64,000 nt of DNA from JAGVSR01 sp964589785 (GTDB lineage Bacteria > Pseudomonadota > Alphaproteobacteria > Rhizobiales > Hyphomicrobiaceae). How positions within the stretch are numbered: position 1 is the first letter of the stretch; each line of letters opens with the position of its first letter. Positions 48,141 to 57,796 of the stretch are shown here, one piece after another. A model generated the notes under the pieces. It was given only the letters and a program-made list of their open reading frames with translations, was not told where the DNA came from and ran no database searches. The position numbers and the translations under genes were made by a program. Location of the stretch: NCBI GenBank assembly GCA_964589785.1, contig CAZPUQ010000001.1, forward strand, positions 186,001 through 250,000, written 5' to 3'.

Positions 48141-49955
48141 AAGGGGTCGCGTCGCCGCATCGAGCCATCTCACGACCGCATCCTCGCCCGCAATCTCAGG
48201 CCCGATCAGGTCGTGCACGCGCGCATGATAGGCATTGAGCCAGTCGCGCTCCTCGCGGGTGAGCAGGTCCTTTACGATGAGACGCCGGTCGATCGGAACG
48301 AGCGTCAGCGTCTCGAAGCCCAGCATGGGGCGCTCGCCGCCGGGCGGGACGTCAGGCTCCGTGACGAGCACGAGGCTCTCGATGCGGATGCCGTAGGCGC
48401 CGGCCTTGTAGTAGCCGGGCTCGTTGGAGCAGACCATGCCGGGCTCGAGCGGCACCATGCCGGCGCGTGACAGCGACTGCGGACCCTCATGCACCGAGAG
48501 ATAGCTGCCGACGCCGTGGCCTGTGCCGTGGTCGTAGTCGAGCCCGTGCTGCCAGAGCGCGCGGCGCGCGAAGGGATCGAGATCGACGCCGCGGGTGCCT
48601 TTCGGAAACCGCGCCGTGGCAATCGCGATGTGACCCTTGAGGACGAGGGTCGCTCGATCGCGCATCTCGGCGGAGGGAGGTCCGATCGCGACCGTGCGCG
48701 TGATGTCGGTCGTGCCGTCCTCGTACTGCGCGCCGGAGTCGATGAGGAAGAGTTCGCCGCGGCCGAGGATGCGGTTCGTCGCCTCCGACACGCGATAATG
48801 GACGATGGCGCCGTGCGGACCCGAGCCGGAGATCGTGTCGAACGAGATGTCCTTGAGCTGCCGCGTCGCGGCGCGGAACTCCTCGAGCTTCTTGACGACC
48901 GTGATCTCGTCGAGGCGCGAGCCGGCAGCCGCGCCGTCCAGCCAGGCGAGGAACCGCACCATCGCGGCCCCGTCGCGGCGGTGCGCGCGCCGGGCGCCGG
49001 CGATCTCTGCGGCGTTCTTGACCGCCTTCAAGGCGATGCATGGGTCGGCGCCGGCACGCAACGAACGAGGCCCGAGCCCGCGCGCCAAAGCGAACGCGGC
49101 CGTTTCCGGGTCGAGCCGTACGCGCTTGCCCGCGGCCTTCAGCGCCGCAATGCGCTTCGGCAACGTCTCGGGCTTCGCGATCCGCGCGATCGTCTCCAGC
49201 TCCCGCCGGACCTCCTTCGTGAGCTTTGCCCCATCGACGAAGAGCTCCGGCGTGCCGCTCGCCGGCACGATCGCGAAGGAGAGCACCACCGGGTTGTGCG
49301 CGATGTCGGAGCCGCGAATGTTGAACAGCCACGCGATGCTGTCGGGCAGCGTCAGCACGACGACATCCTGGCCGTCGGCCGCGAGCCGTTGCTGCACGTC
49401 CGCGATCTTCTTCTCTGCGGCGCGGCCTGCCTTGCGCACCGGTTGCAGCACGACCGGATTGCGCGGCGGAGCGGGCCGGTCCTTGCCCCAGGCGCGGTCC
49501 ACCAGATTGCGCGCGAGCGGCTTCAGCTTCAGGTCCTTCGCTGCGATCTGCCCCTCAAGACGGCGGATCTCGCCCGCCGTGTGCAGCCAGGGATCGAAGC
49601 CGACGACGGCGCCCTTGCCGAGGTGGGCGGCGAGCCACTCGGCGAGCTTGGCGCGGGCGAGCCCGGGAAATGCGAAGATCGTCGCATCGCATTCCTGGGC
49701 CGCCTGGATCGTGTAGCGGCCGTCGACGAACAGCGCCGCCTCGGTTCGGGTGACGACGGCAAGCCCGGCGCTGCCCGAAAATCCCGTGAGCCACCGGAGC
49801 CGCTCCGCCGCCGGCGGCACATATTCGCCCTGGTGCTCGTCGGCCCGCGGCACGAGAAGCGCGTCGATCTTCTGCGTGGCCATGAGGTCGCGCAGGCGGG
49901 CGACGCGCGGCGCAGCCATGGAGGGGTCGGCGGAGGCGGAGAAGGTCTGGAACAT
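48138..49955 (-). CDS. pepP: Aminopeptidase P family (Xaa-Pro aminopeptidase)
   Basis: A 605-residue cytoplasmic metallopeptidase of the long three-domain (eukaryotic APP1-like) form that removes an N-terminal residue before proline. The metal ligands sit in FLIDSGAQYEDGTTDITRT (two Asp), GTGHGVGSYLSVHEG (His), CSNEPGYY (Glu) and IRIESLVLV (Glu). Two creatinase-like N-terminal domains precede the pita-bread domain. The start is ATG 49955 (MFQTFSASADPS). A TTG at 49991 would extend it without a ribosome site. It follows prmA by about 70 bases on the same strand. Confidence 0.92.
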   Translation of the reverse strand: MFQTFSASADPSMAAPRVARLRDLMATQKIDALLVPRADEHQGEYVPPAAERLRWLTGFSGSAGLAVVTRTEAALFVDGRYTIQAAQECDATIFAFPGLARAKLAEWLAAHLGKGAVVGFDPWLHTAGEIRRLEGQIAAKDLKLKPLARNLVDRAWGKDRPAPPRNPVVLQPVRKAGRAAEKKIADVQQRLAADGQDVVVLTLPDSIAWLFNIRGSDIAHNPVVLSFAIVPASGTPELFVDGAKLTKEVRRELETIARIAKPETLPKRIAALKAAGKRVRLDPETAAFALARGLGPRSLRAGADPCIALKAVKNAAEIAGARRAHRRDGAAMVRFLAWLDGAAAGSRLDEITVVKKLEEFRAATRQLKDISFDTISGSGPHGAIVHYRVSEATNRILGRGELFLIDSGAQYEDGTTDITRTVAIGPPSAEMRDRATLVLKGHIAIATARFPKGTRGVDLDPFARRALWQHGLDYDHGTGHGVGSYLSVHEGPQSLSRAGMVPLEPGMVCSNEPGYYKAGAYGIRIESLVLVTEPDVPPGGERPMLGFETLTLVPIDRRLIVKDLLTREERDWLNAYHARVHDLIGPEIAGEDAVVRWLDAATRPL

Positions 49956-50023
49956 GGCGTTCTGTTTAAGGGCGGCGGCGAGCCGGCGCAACGGACGGGC
50001 CCGGAACGGGCAGCGCTCCTCCC

Positions 50024-50899
50024 TCAGCGGCGCGTCAGCGTCAGGGTCGACCAGCCTGCGACCCTGTCGTGGCGCTCAAGGGCGAAGCCCTGGCCGGTGA
50101 ACGCCGCGATGACGGCCGGAGCCTGGGGAATGAGAATGCCGGACAGAACCACCTTCGCCCTCGGACGGACGATGCGCCGGATCTCGCGGGCAAGGCGCAT
50201 CAGCGGATCGGCGAGGATGTTGGCGACGACGAGGTCGAACGGCTCGCGGCGTCTGAGCCGCGGGTGGGCGAGCCCGGCCGCGACGTGGGTTGCGATGCGG
50301 CCTGGGGCGACGTTGGCGGCGATGTTCTCCCGTGCCACCTCGACCGACGTGGCATCCATGTCGGTCGCGACGATCCGGGCTTTGGGAAGCACGCGGGCGG
50401 CTGCGATGGCGAGCACACCCGAGCCGCACCCGAGGTCGAGGACGCGGGCGGGCTGCCACCGCCGCGTCAGCCGGTCGATGGCCGTGAGGCAGCCGTAGGT
50501 CGTCGCATGATGCGCCGTGCCGAATGCCTCGCCGGCATCGATGAGAATGGCGTCCGGGCCGCGGGCCACCCGGCCGCGGTCGTGCGTGCCGTGGACGGTA
50601 AAGCGGCCGGCGTGGACCGGCGGCAGGGCGGCCTGCGAGATCGCGACCCAGTTGAGGGGCGGTACGTCGGCGCTTTCGATTTCGGGAACGTCGAGGCCCG
50701 TCATGTCGGCCAGCATCGCGCGCAGCGCGGCGGCGTTGGGCTCGTCGGCGAAGTAGGCCTCGATGCGCCAACCTTCGCCGGGGGCCTCGAACAGCGTCAG
50801 CGCGTCAGGCGGCGGATCGATCAGATCCTGCAGCGCGCCGGCAATCGAGCGCGCGGCCTCGCGGTCGACCGAGAGAATGGTGAGCTTGCGGGACGTCAT
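50024..50899 (-). CDS. prmA: Ribosomal protein L11 methyltransferase
   Basis: A 291-residue SAM-dependent methyltransferase that methylates ribosomal protein L11. SAM-binding loop RVLDLGCGSGVLAIAAA, the acidic VATDMDATSVEVARENI, and the catalytic-site motif VVANILADPLMRLA characteristic of PrmA. The N-terminal domain is the usual L11-recognition part. It lies between the DUF3754 gene and pepP, probably in one minus-strand transcript. Confidence 0.92.
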   Translation of the reverse strand: MTSRKLTILSVDREAARSIAGALQDLIDPPPDALTLFEAPGEGWRIEAYFADEPNAAALRAMLADMTGLDVPEIESADVPPLNWVAISQAALPPVHAGRFTVHGTHDRGRVARGPDAILIDAGEAFGTAHHATTYGCLTAIDRLTRRWQPARVLDLGCGSGVLAIAAARVLPKARIVATDMDATSVEVARENIAANVAPGRIATHVAAGLAHPRLRRREPFDLVVANILADPLMRLAREIRRIVRPRAKVVLSGILIPQAPAVIAAFTGQGFALERHDRVAGWSTLTLTRR

Positions 50900-50969
50900 G
50901 CGGCTTTTCTGCGGGCTCGAGCCGACGGCCCGGAGCTTCCTGGCGATGGCCGCACGGCGTAGCCCAATT

Positions 50970-52400
50970 TCACAGGTGTGGATAGTCCTCCGCGTCGACT
51001 TCCAGGCCCTCCGGGCGCACGCCCTCGGGGAGATCGTCGAGAACGCGGTCCCATTTGGCGTCGATCAGGGCCGCGGCCTCAACGGGCGGCAGGGTCGTCA
51101 GCGTCCCGTCCGCCTCCTCGCGCACGATGCCGTCCGCGATCAGGCGCTCGAGCGCGTCGGGAAGGTCGAAGTCGACGTGGATGCCGAACGTCCGGTGGAG
51201 ATAGGCCTCCACGGCGCTGTCGATGTGCGGCAGATCGGTCCGGTTGGCCTTTTCCTTGGCGAGCACGGAGTAGAGCAGGATCTCCTCCTTCACGTCCTCT
51301 TCCGCCGCGCGCTCGGAGAGCTTGATCAGGACGCCGCGATTGTCGGCCATGGCGTGGAAATAGAGGTTCTGCGCCATCACCACCATGTAGCGCTGCTTCT
51401 GGTTGAGAAAATTCACGCCCTGGCGGAAGGCGATGCCGCCGAGGCCCGCCACGGCGCCTGCAAGCGCGACCGGGTTGGCGGCGGTGAGACCTCCGGCCGC
51501 GATCTTGCCGGCGGTGCCGAAAAGACCCATGCCGAAGGCACCGCCGCCGGTGACGCCGAGCTTGATCTTGTCGAGCAGGCGGAACCGCACGCGCGTGTTG
51601 GGAAAAACCATCTCCAGGTCGGTGCGCGGGATGTTCTTGAAGAGCTTGATGTAGATGTTCTCTTCCTTGACCTCGGTCGGCAGGCTGCCGCGCATGCGCG
51701 TGACGATCTTGGCGGCGTCCTTCTCGCTGAGGCTCTGCTCCGCCATCACTTCCTTGACGCGCTGGGCGAACGGCTTCAGCTTGAACAGCAGGAAGAGGCG
51801 CCGGTAGATGGGAACATCGAACTCCTCCTTGCGCATGAACTTGCGGTAGTTCGTGCGCTGATTGCGCTTCGTCGAGGCGCCGCGATAGTAGAGCAGGCAT
51901 TCCTCGAACACGCCGAGATCGACGTGCAGGTCGAGGCCGTAGTGGCTTTCCTTCGTCAGGATGAGCTCAACCGAGGCCGGGTCGATGCGCTCATAGTTCG
52001 CCCGCTCCAGGATCCGGGCGATGTCCGCCACGGACCGCTTCTGCAGGCGCTTCTTCTCCTCGCTCGTGTAGTTGCGGGTGATGAGCAGGTCGCTGTCCGG
52101 ATCGAACGGCTCGTAGGCGCGCAGGAGCGACAGCAGGCGCCGGTTGTGCTGCTGCCGGCGCCAATAGTCGAGATAGCGGAAGAAGCGGCGCGCCTGCTGG
52201 GCGTCGCCCTGGGGCCAGGCTTCAGGCATTGTCAGGCGATCGACGATGGCGAGCGTCGTCAGCGGGATGAAGCGTTCGTGCGGCCGGTGCGCGTGGGGTG
52301 CGGACAGGTCGCGGCCGATGTTCGCGCCGTTGACGCGCGCCTCCTGGCGGCGGCTGCCGTTCATCGCCGTGGTTGGCGATCCGCCCATCGCAGGACCCAT
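50970..52400 (-). CDS. DUF3754 (TMEM143-like) membrane-associated protein
   Basis: A 476-residue protein matching the DUF3754 family, whose best-known relative is human TMEM143. Blocks seen: HERFIPLTTLAIVDRL, FEECLLYYRGAS, FKNIPRTDLEMVFPNTRVRF and RLLDKIKLGVTG. A Gly/Ala-rich hydrophobic stretch follows (GGGAFGMGLFGTAGKIAAGG and AGAVAGLGGIAF). Function is unknown. The start is ATG 52400, because GGAGG lies five bases upstream. An ATG at 52439 would add 13 residues and has a weaker site. It is upstream of prmA with a gap of about 70 bases. Confidence 0.82.
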   Translation of the reverse strand: MGPAMGGSPTTAMNGSRRQEARVNGANIGRDLSAPHAHRPHERFIPLTTLAIVDRLTMPEAWPQGDAQQARRFFRYLDYWRRQQHNRRLLSLLRAYEPFDPDSDLLITRNYTSEEKKRLQKRSVADIARILERANYERIDPASVELILTKESHYGLDLHVDLGVFEECLLYYRGASTKRNQRTNYRKFMRKEEFDVPIYRRLFLLFKLKPFAQRVKEVMAEQSLSEKDAAKIVTRMRGSLPTEVKEENIYIKLFKNIPRTDLEMVFPNTRVRFRLLDKIKLGVTGGGAFGMGLFGTAGKIAAGGLTAANPVALAGAVAGLGGIAFRQGVNFLNQKQRYMVVMAQNLYFHAMADNRGVLIKLSERAAEEDVKEEILLYSVLAKEKANRTDLPHIDSAVEAYLHRTFGIHVDFDLPDALERLIADGIVREEADGTLTTLPPVEAAALIDAKWDRVLDDLPEGVRPEGLEVDAEDYPHL

Positions 52401-52738
52401 CCTGGCCTCCCCTTCTGCAATCCCGGCCGGGATCCTCATGATGACCGCAGCCTGTCCCCTGCACGCGCGGCATTCTGGCCGCGCGAATACTCCTTGTCGA
52501 GATTAGCCGCCGCCGGGGCCCGATGTTGTGCGGGCTCAACGTGGCGGAGCTTTGACGGCCGGGGCGGATCGCCTGCGAACGCTGGGCGGGCATTCGCCGT
52601 AGCGGCCGAAAACTCTTATAACTCTTTGACGAGCATATCCGTTTAGGTGACTTTCGATGTCGAATTGCCTTAGTCATGCCGTTGTCGGCCCGGAAACACC
52701 GCATTAGAGTAAACGTGGTGAACGGAGGGGGGTAGCCG
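52401..52738. other. Divergent region between the DUF3754 gene and the unknown membrane protein gene
   Basis: A 338-base region holding the promoters of both divergent genes. An AT-rich patch near 52606-52650 contains the direct repeat ACTCTT (52613 and 52621) and a TTGACG at 52626. No full promoter with proper spacing could be confirmed. No gene is supported. Confidence 0.45.
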
Positions 52739-54109
52739 GTGCGTCGCGGACTTCGCCTGATGGTGCTCGGAGCGGCGGGGGGCTTTTCCCTGTCGGCATC
52801 CGGCATGGACGGCGAGCCGCTCGACCTGAAGACCGCGCGCCTTGCGATGCCCTATTCCTGCACCGTCGAGAATGGGGCGCTCGCCCTCCGCGCCGGCCCC
52901 GAGCGGGCCTTCGAAATCACGGGCGAGCGCGAGCAGCGCCTGTTCACGACCTGCGATCCGCCCTTCTCCAACAACTGCCGGTCTCTGACGGTCTATCGCT
53001 TCGACGTCGCCTGCGGCACGAGCCGCGTGCCTTGGCCCTCGGTGGTGGCCGCCATCGGGCGCACGACGGCCGGCGACGCCTCGATGTCGAAGGGGCATAT
53101 GGTGCTCGCGCGGGCAGGCAGCAGGAGGTCGGACCATGCGCCGAGCTGTGCCGACCGCAAGGCCGCCGACGGCAGCGCCGCCGGGGAATGCCTTCCGTGG
53201 CGCACGAAGAAGCCCATCGAGACGCTCGTCCTGCCGCAAGGTTTCGCGCCGCTGCGCGAGGTGGGCGCGCGTCTCATCGACGGGTCCGCGCCGGCTCACT
53301 TCGCCGTGTCCGGTGCGGCCGACGTGATGGCGCTCGGCGGCACGCCGGCCAACAGCGATCTGGCCGGCTCCGGCCCGTACGGTGTCGACGGCCCGCTCGC
53401 AGGACCGGATGCGGCAGGCGCGCCGCGGCCGGTCGAGATCGCAAGTCAGACCGACGTTGCGGCAGACGAGTCGGGCGGCTGGTCGACATCGCTCTCCATC
53501 TACCGCGGCGAGGAGCCGCCGCCCGAGCTCATCGTGACGGCGGCGGTGCCGGTGCCGGCCGTCGCGCCGCCGCCCGCATCCGCGCTCGCCTCCCTGCAGG
53601 TCACGCCCTGGCTGCCGTGGCTCGGCGCCATGGGCTGCCTGGCCCTGGCCGGCGTCTATCTCTATCGAACCCGTGCGCTTCGCTTTTCGGCACCGCTGAT
53701 GCCCGATGTCGCGGCGGCGGCGCAGCGCAGCTTCACGACCGCGCAACAACTGGCGCGCGATGCCGCCGGGGGCTTGCGCGCGCGTCTGGCGCCGTCCAAG
53801 CCGGCGGCCGCCGCTACGGACGGGCTTGGCGATCCGGGGCTTGCCAGCGCGCTGCTGCAGTTGAAGGCCATGCTTGCGCGTACGGACGCCGCCGTCTCGA
53901 TGCTGTCCACGGCCGCCGTTCTGCGCGAGGTCATGCAGACCGACCTCGCGGCGATCCGGACCCGGCTGGCCGAAGCGGAAAGCGCCGCGCTCCACGGCAC
54001 CATGCCGCTCATGAAATTCGCCGCGCAGTTGCGCCAGATTGCACGCGATATCGACCGCGTGCAGCGGATTACGGAGAGCGCGCGCCGCAGCTTCTCGGGG
54101 CACGCCTAG
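52739..54109 (+). CDS. Hypothetical single-pass membrane protein
   Basis: A 456-residue protein that I do not recognise. It begins at GTG 52739 after a strong GGAGGGGGG. The N-terminus is weakly signal-like (LRLMVLGAAGGFSLSASG). About 180 residues with paired cysteines follow (SCTVENG, TTCDPPFSNNCRSL, DVACG), then a Pro/Ala-rich segment and one membrane helix near 288-306 (WLPWLGAMGCLALAGVYLY). The C-terminal part is helical and probably coiled-coil (about 375-425). It is convergent with the bactofilin gene. Topology suggests an extracytoplasmic Cys domain and a cytoplasmic coiled coil, though no function is assigned. Confidence 0.7.
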   Translation: MRRGLRLMVLGAAGGFSLSASGMDGEPLDLKTARLAMPYSCTVENGALALRAGPERAFEITGEREQRLFTTCDPPFSNNCRSLTVYRFDVACGTSRVPWPSVVAAIGRTTAGDASMSKGHMVLARAGSRRSDHAPSCADRKAADGSAAGECLPWRTKKPIETLVLPQGFAPLREVGARLIDGSAPAHFAVSGAADVMALGGTPANSDLAGSGPYGVDGPLAGPDAAGAPRPVEIASQTDVAADESGGWSTSLSIYRGEEPPPELIVTAAVPVPAVAPPPASALASLQVTPWLPWLGAMGCLALAGVYLYRTRALRFSAPLMPDVAAAAQRSFTTAQQLARDAAGGLRARLAPSKPAAAATDGLGDPGLASALLQLKAMLARTDAAVSMLSTAAVLREVMQTDLAAIRTRLAEAESAALHGTMPLMKFAAQLRQIARDIDRVQRITESARRSFSGHA

Positions 54110-54232
54110 CCGTCGGAGCAAAGGGGCGGTGTTGCGAGGACGGCTGTCCGGACGTTTTCAAAATGGCGCCGCGCGCCTGCACCAGGGGCAAGCGCGCGGG
54201 GCTGGAGTCCGTTGGCGCCGGTTCGCCCGGCT

Positions 54233-54841
54233 TCAGCCTGGCAGATGCTCGGTGTAGGTCTGGTGGTCGGCGTAGGCCTGGACTGCCGGGTCGGCCCCGT
54301 TCTTGTGGAACGACACGGCCGCGCCCGGCTCCGTCTGCGGGACGATCTCCGACGGATCGCGCACGCGGCGGGACCGGCCGTCGAAGCTGGCGCCCTGCTC
54401 GATTGCGAGGAACTGGGCGGCGATATCCCCTTCGACCTCCGCGGTGGCGTGCAGGACGACCTTGTTGGACAGGATCGCGCCGTTGACCCGGCCGTGCACA
54501 TCGACGGCCTCCGCCGTGATCGAACCCGTCACGATCGCTTCGCGCCCGACGTCCAGTTGCCGCGAGTGCAGGTCGGCCTGGATGTTGCCGTTCACGCGCA
54601 GCGACCCCTTGCAGCGAATGGTGATCGACTGGCCCTCGATGCTGAGATCGCTGCCGATGAGGGATTCCTCGAACAGGCCGGAGTTGTGGCCTGCATTGCC
54701 GCCGAGCGTCGTCGCGGACATTTGCGCGGCCAGGTTCTGATTTTGGGCCGCCAGATGCTGGGCCACCGGCTTCTGCCCCGTCATCACGACCGTTGCCTTC
54801 ACCGGCGGCTGGGCCGGTTCGCTCTTGCGATGAAACACCAT
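54233..54841 (-). CDS. Bactofilin (polymer-forming cytoskeletal protein)
   Basis: A 202-residue bactofilin. After an unstructured N-terminus of about 60 residues comes the beta-helix core with regular short repeats: SLIGSDLSIEGQSITIRCKG, SLRVNGNIQADLHSRQLDVG, REAIVTGSITAEAVDVHGRV and NGAILSNKVVLHATAEVEGD. Bactofilins form nucleotide-free filaments that localise cell-wall enzymes or shape stalks. GGGAG precedes ATG 54841. Unlike many bactofilin genes it is not beside an M23 peptidase gene; its neighbours are uvrD and the convergent membrane-protein gene. Confidence 0.88.
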   Translation of the reverse strand: MVFHRKSEPAQPPVKATVVMTGQKPVAQHLAAQNQNLAAQMSATTLGGNAGHNSGLFEESLIGSDLSIEGQSITIRCKGSLRVNGNIQADLHSRQLDVGREAIVTGSITAEAVDVHGRVNGAILSNKVVLHATAEVEGDIAAQFLAIEQGASFDGRSRRVRDPSEIVPQTEPGAAVSFHKNGADPAVQAYADHQTYTEHLPG

Positions 54842-55026
54842 GAGTTACGCTCCCACTCCAAAACCCCAATGCACGTGTGCCCCGAAGTCTACGCAATGCA
54901 GCGGCCGCATGGTCGAATTATGTCTCCCGCCGCCGCCGGCTTCTGCTCGCGGCGACACGAAGACGATAATCCCGAAACACGATCGAATGGCGTCAGGAGT
55001 GGGAACGGGTCGGGCTGCGTCACCGC

Positions 55027-57450
55027 TCACACGGGGCGCACGAAGCTATCGACGACGCGCTTGCGGCCAGCCGTCTTGAACTCGATCGTCAGCTTGTTGC
55101 CGTCCACCTCCGCGACGCGCCCTTCGCCGAACTTCTGATGAAAGACGCGGTCGCCGGGCTTGTAGCCGGCGCCGGGGGCCGTGGAGGCAGCCACGAGCTG
55201 GCCCTCGATCGTGAGGGGCGGCTTGGAGGCGTGTGCGGGGGGCCGTGCGTTCTGTGCCCGCTGCCAGCCCGGCGTCGCGTAAGGGGAGCGGAACGCCGGC
55301 GCCGTGTCGTCGAAGCGGGACCGGCCATAGGGATTGCCATAGAGGCTCGCCGGATTGGCATAGGCGCCGCCGAACGGGCTCTTCGCCTCGCGCACGTCGA
55401 CGTGCGCCTCGGGAAGCTCATCGACGAAGCGCGAGGGGATCGCGGCCTGGAAGAGGCCGCGCAGGCGCCGGTTCTGCGCGAACGAAACGTGGGCCTGCCG
55501 GCGCGCGCGTGTGAGGCCGACGTAGGCAAGGCGGCGCTCCTCCTCCAGGCCCGCCTGTCCCTGCTCGTCGAGCGCGCGCTGATGCGGGAACAGCCCTTCC
55601 TCCCACCCGGTCAGGAACACAGTGTCGAACTCGAGGCCCTTGGCGGCGTGCAGCGTCATGACGGAGACGCGGTCGCCGTCGCTGCCCTGGTCGGCGTCCA
55701 TGACGAGCGACACGTGCTCGAGGAAGCCGGAGAGACTCTCGAAGTCGTGCATGAAGCGCACGAGCTCCTTGAGGTTGTCGAGCCGGCTCTGGGCCTGCGG
55801 GCTCTTGTCCGCCTGCCACATCGCCGTATAGCCGCTTTCGTCGAGGATGAGCTCGGCGAGCTCGGTATGCTTCAGGCCGTCGATCTGCGCGCGCCAGCGG
55901 TCGAAGGCGTGGATGAGATCGGCAAGCGCGCGGCGCGCCTTGCCCGGCAGCTCCTCCGTGGTGACGATCTCGCGCGCGGCATCGAACATGGAGACGCCCA
56001 TGGCGCGCGCGAGCTCGTGGACCCGCTTGACGGATGTGTCGCCGAGCCCGCGCTTCGGCACGTTCACGATACGCTCGAACTTCAGGTCGTTCGCCGGATT
56101 CGCCGTCACCTCGAGATAAGCGATCGCGTCCTTGATCTCCTGGCGCTCGTAGAAGCGCGGGCCCCCGATGACGCGGTAGGGCAGGCCCACGGTGAGGAAG
56201 CGGTCTTCCAGAGCGCGCATCTGCGCGGAGGCGCGGACGAGAATCGCGACCTGATTGAGCGGATGGCCGTCCTTCTTCAGGCGCTCGATCTCGTCCGTCA
56301 CGCTGCGCGCCTCCTCCTCGTCGTCCCACAGCCCGGTGACGGTGACGCGGCTGCCCTCCTCGCCGTCGGTGAACAGGGTCTTGCCGAGGCGGCCCTTGTT
56401 GTGCGCGATGAGGCCGGCGGCGGCGGCGAGGATGTGTCCGGTCGAGCGGTAGTTGCGCTCCAGCCGGATCACGGTGGCGCCGGGGAAGTCCTTCTCGAAG
56501 CGCAGGATGTTGTCGACCTCCGCGCCGCGCCAGCCGTAGATCGACTGGTCGTCGTCGCCCACGCAGCAGAGGTTCGGGCAGCCCTGCGCCAGGAGCCGCA
56601 GCCAGAGGTATTGCGCGACGTTTGTGTCCTGATACTCGTCGACGAGGATGAAGCGGAAGCGCCTGTGGTAGTCGGCGAGCACGTCGGGATGCTCGCGGAA
56701 GAGGCGCAAATTCTCCAGCAGCAGATCGCCGAAGTCGCAGGCGTTGAGGTCCTTCAGGCGCTGCTGGTAGTCGGCATAGAGCTTGGCGCCCTTGCCGGCG
56801 GCGAAGGCGAACGACTCGCCCTGCGGGACCCTGTCGGGCGTGAGGCCGCGGTTCTTCCAGCTGTCGATGAGGTTAGCGAGCTGGCGCGCGGGCCAGCGGT
56901 CCTTGTCCAGTCCATCCGCCACGATGACCTGCTTCATCAGGCGCACCTGATCGTCGTCGTCGAGGATCGTGAACTGCGACTTGAGGCCGACGAGTTCGGC
57001 ATGGCGGCGCAGGATCTTGACCCCGATCGAGTGGAACGTGCCGAGCCAGGGCATGCCTTCCACGGTTCCGCCGACGAGATGGCCGATGCGCTCCTTCATC
57101 TCGCGCGCGGCCTTGTTGGTGAACGTCACAGCGAGGATCTGGGACGGGTAGGCGCGGCCGGTCGCCAGGATGTGCGAGATGCGCGTGGTCAGCACGCGCG
57201 TCTTGCCCGTCCCGGCGCCGGCAAGCACGAGCACGGGACCGTCGAGCGCCTCGACCGCCGCGCGCTGCTCGGGATTGAGCGCCGACAGATAGGGCGCGCC
57301 GGCCTGCGAACCGGCCCGTTCGCTGGCGCGGGCGGAGATCGACGGGCGCTTCGCGTCCGGACCAAGCGGCAGATCGAACGGGATGTCGTCGCCGGTCTCC
57401 GCCTCGTCCTTGCGAGGAGGGGTGCGGCGCGGATGGCTGGGATGGCTCAT
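55027..57450 (-). CDS. uvrD: UvrD/PcrA-type DNA helicase
   Basis: An 807-residue superfamily 1A 3'-5' helicase acting in nucleotide-excision and mismatch repair. Q motif LNPEQRAAVEALDGPVLV, Walker A GAGTGKT (about 78-84), TFTNKAAREMKERI, FILVDEYQDTN, GDDDQSIYGWRGA, RLERNYRST, VSVMTLHAAKGLEFDTVFL and YVGLTRARR are all present. The C-terminal tail has a KxxFGEGxV-type motif (FHQKFGEGRVAEVDG), as in PcrA/UvrD RNA-polymerase-binding domains. The start is MSHPSHPRRTPP at 57450; the frame is open upstream without similarity. Confidence 0.95.
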   Translation of the reverse strand: MSHPSHPRRTPPRKDEAETGDDIPFDLPLGPDAKRPSISARASERAGSQAGAPYLSALNPEQRAAVEALDGPVLVLAGAGTGKTRVLTTRISHILATGRAYPSQILAVTFTNKAAREMKERIGHLVGGTVEGMPWLGTFHSIGVKILRRHAELVGLKSQFTILDDDDQVRLMKQVIVADGLDKDRWPARQLANLIDSWKNRGLTPDRVPQGESFAFAAGKGAKLYADYQQRLKDLNACDFGDLLLENLRLFREHPDVLADYHRRFRFILVDEYQDTNVAQYLWLRLLAQGCPNLCCVGDDDQSIYGWRGAEVDNILRFEKDFPGATVIRLERNYRSTGHILAAAAGLIAHNKGRLGKTLFTDGEEGSRVTVTGLWDDEEEARSVTDEIERLKKDGHPLNQVAILVRASAQMRALEDRFLTVGLPYRVIGGPRFYERQEIKDAIAYLEVTANPANDLKFERIVNVPKRGLGDTSVKRVHELARAMGVSMFDAAREIVTTEELPGKARRALADLIHAFDRWRAQIDGLKHTELAELILDESGYTAMWQADKSPQAQSRLDNLKELVRFMHDFESLSGFLEHVSLVMDADQGSDGDRVSVMTLHAAKGLEFDTVFLTGWEEGLFPHQRALDEQGQAGLEEERRLAYVGLTRARRQAHVSFAQNRRLRGLFQAAIPSRFVDELPEAHVDVREAKSPFGGAYANPASLYGNPYGRSRFDDTAPAFRSPYATPGWQRAQNARPPAHASKPPLTIEGQLVAASTAPGAGYKPGDRVFHQKFGEGRVAEVDGNKLTIEFKTAGRKRVVDSFVRPV

Positions 57451-57796
57451 GGGTGGGGTATAGCATGGGTCGGGCGGCGGGCATGCGCCCGGCGGCGCTG
57501 TTCGCACAGGTTCCGAGCCCGAGGGCTCAAGCCGGCGCCGGCCAAACGGTTCCTCCAACCCGCCGGTCTGCCGACATTTTCCCGGGCATTTCCGGTTCAG
57601 AATTCGCCCCGGTTCGGGTAAAGTCACCCGTTCCCGGGGCTTTGTGTTTGCTCGCCTCATTGCGGACCCGAATGTGGCGGAAGACGGTCGCGCCGATCCG
57701 ATCGGTGGCCGGAACGGGCGGGCCCGGCAATGAGGCCGTGCGCGGGCGGGAGGCGGTGCGCGGGGCCGACGGGCTGCTGCAGACAAGACCGGACGC
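57451..57796. other. Divergent region between uvrD and the AsmA gene
   Basis: A 346-base region holding both promoters. It includes a terminator-like hairpin with a T-rich tail on the plus strand at 57606-57649. No gene is supported. Confidence 0.45.
57606..57649 (+). terminator. Terminator-like hairpin in the leader of the AsmA gene
   Basis: GCCCCGG (57606) pairs with CCGGGGC (57634-57640), and CGGGT (57615) with ACCCG (57626), with a small internal bulge and a six-base loop. TTTGTGTTT follows. It lies about 150 bases before the AsmA start codon in a divergent region, so it may be a leader attenuator or end a small upstream transcript. Confidence 0.4.
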
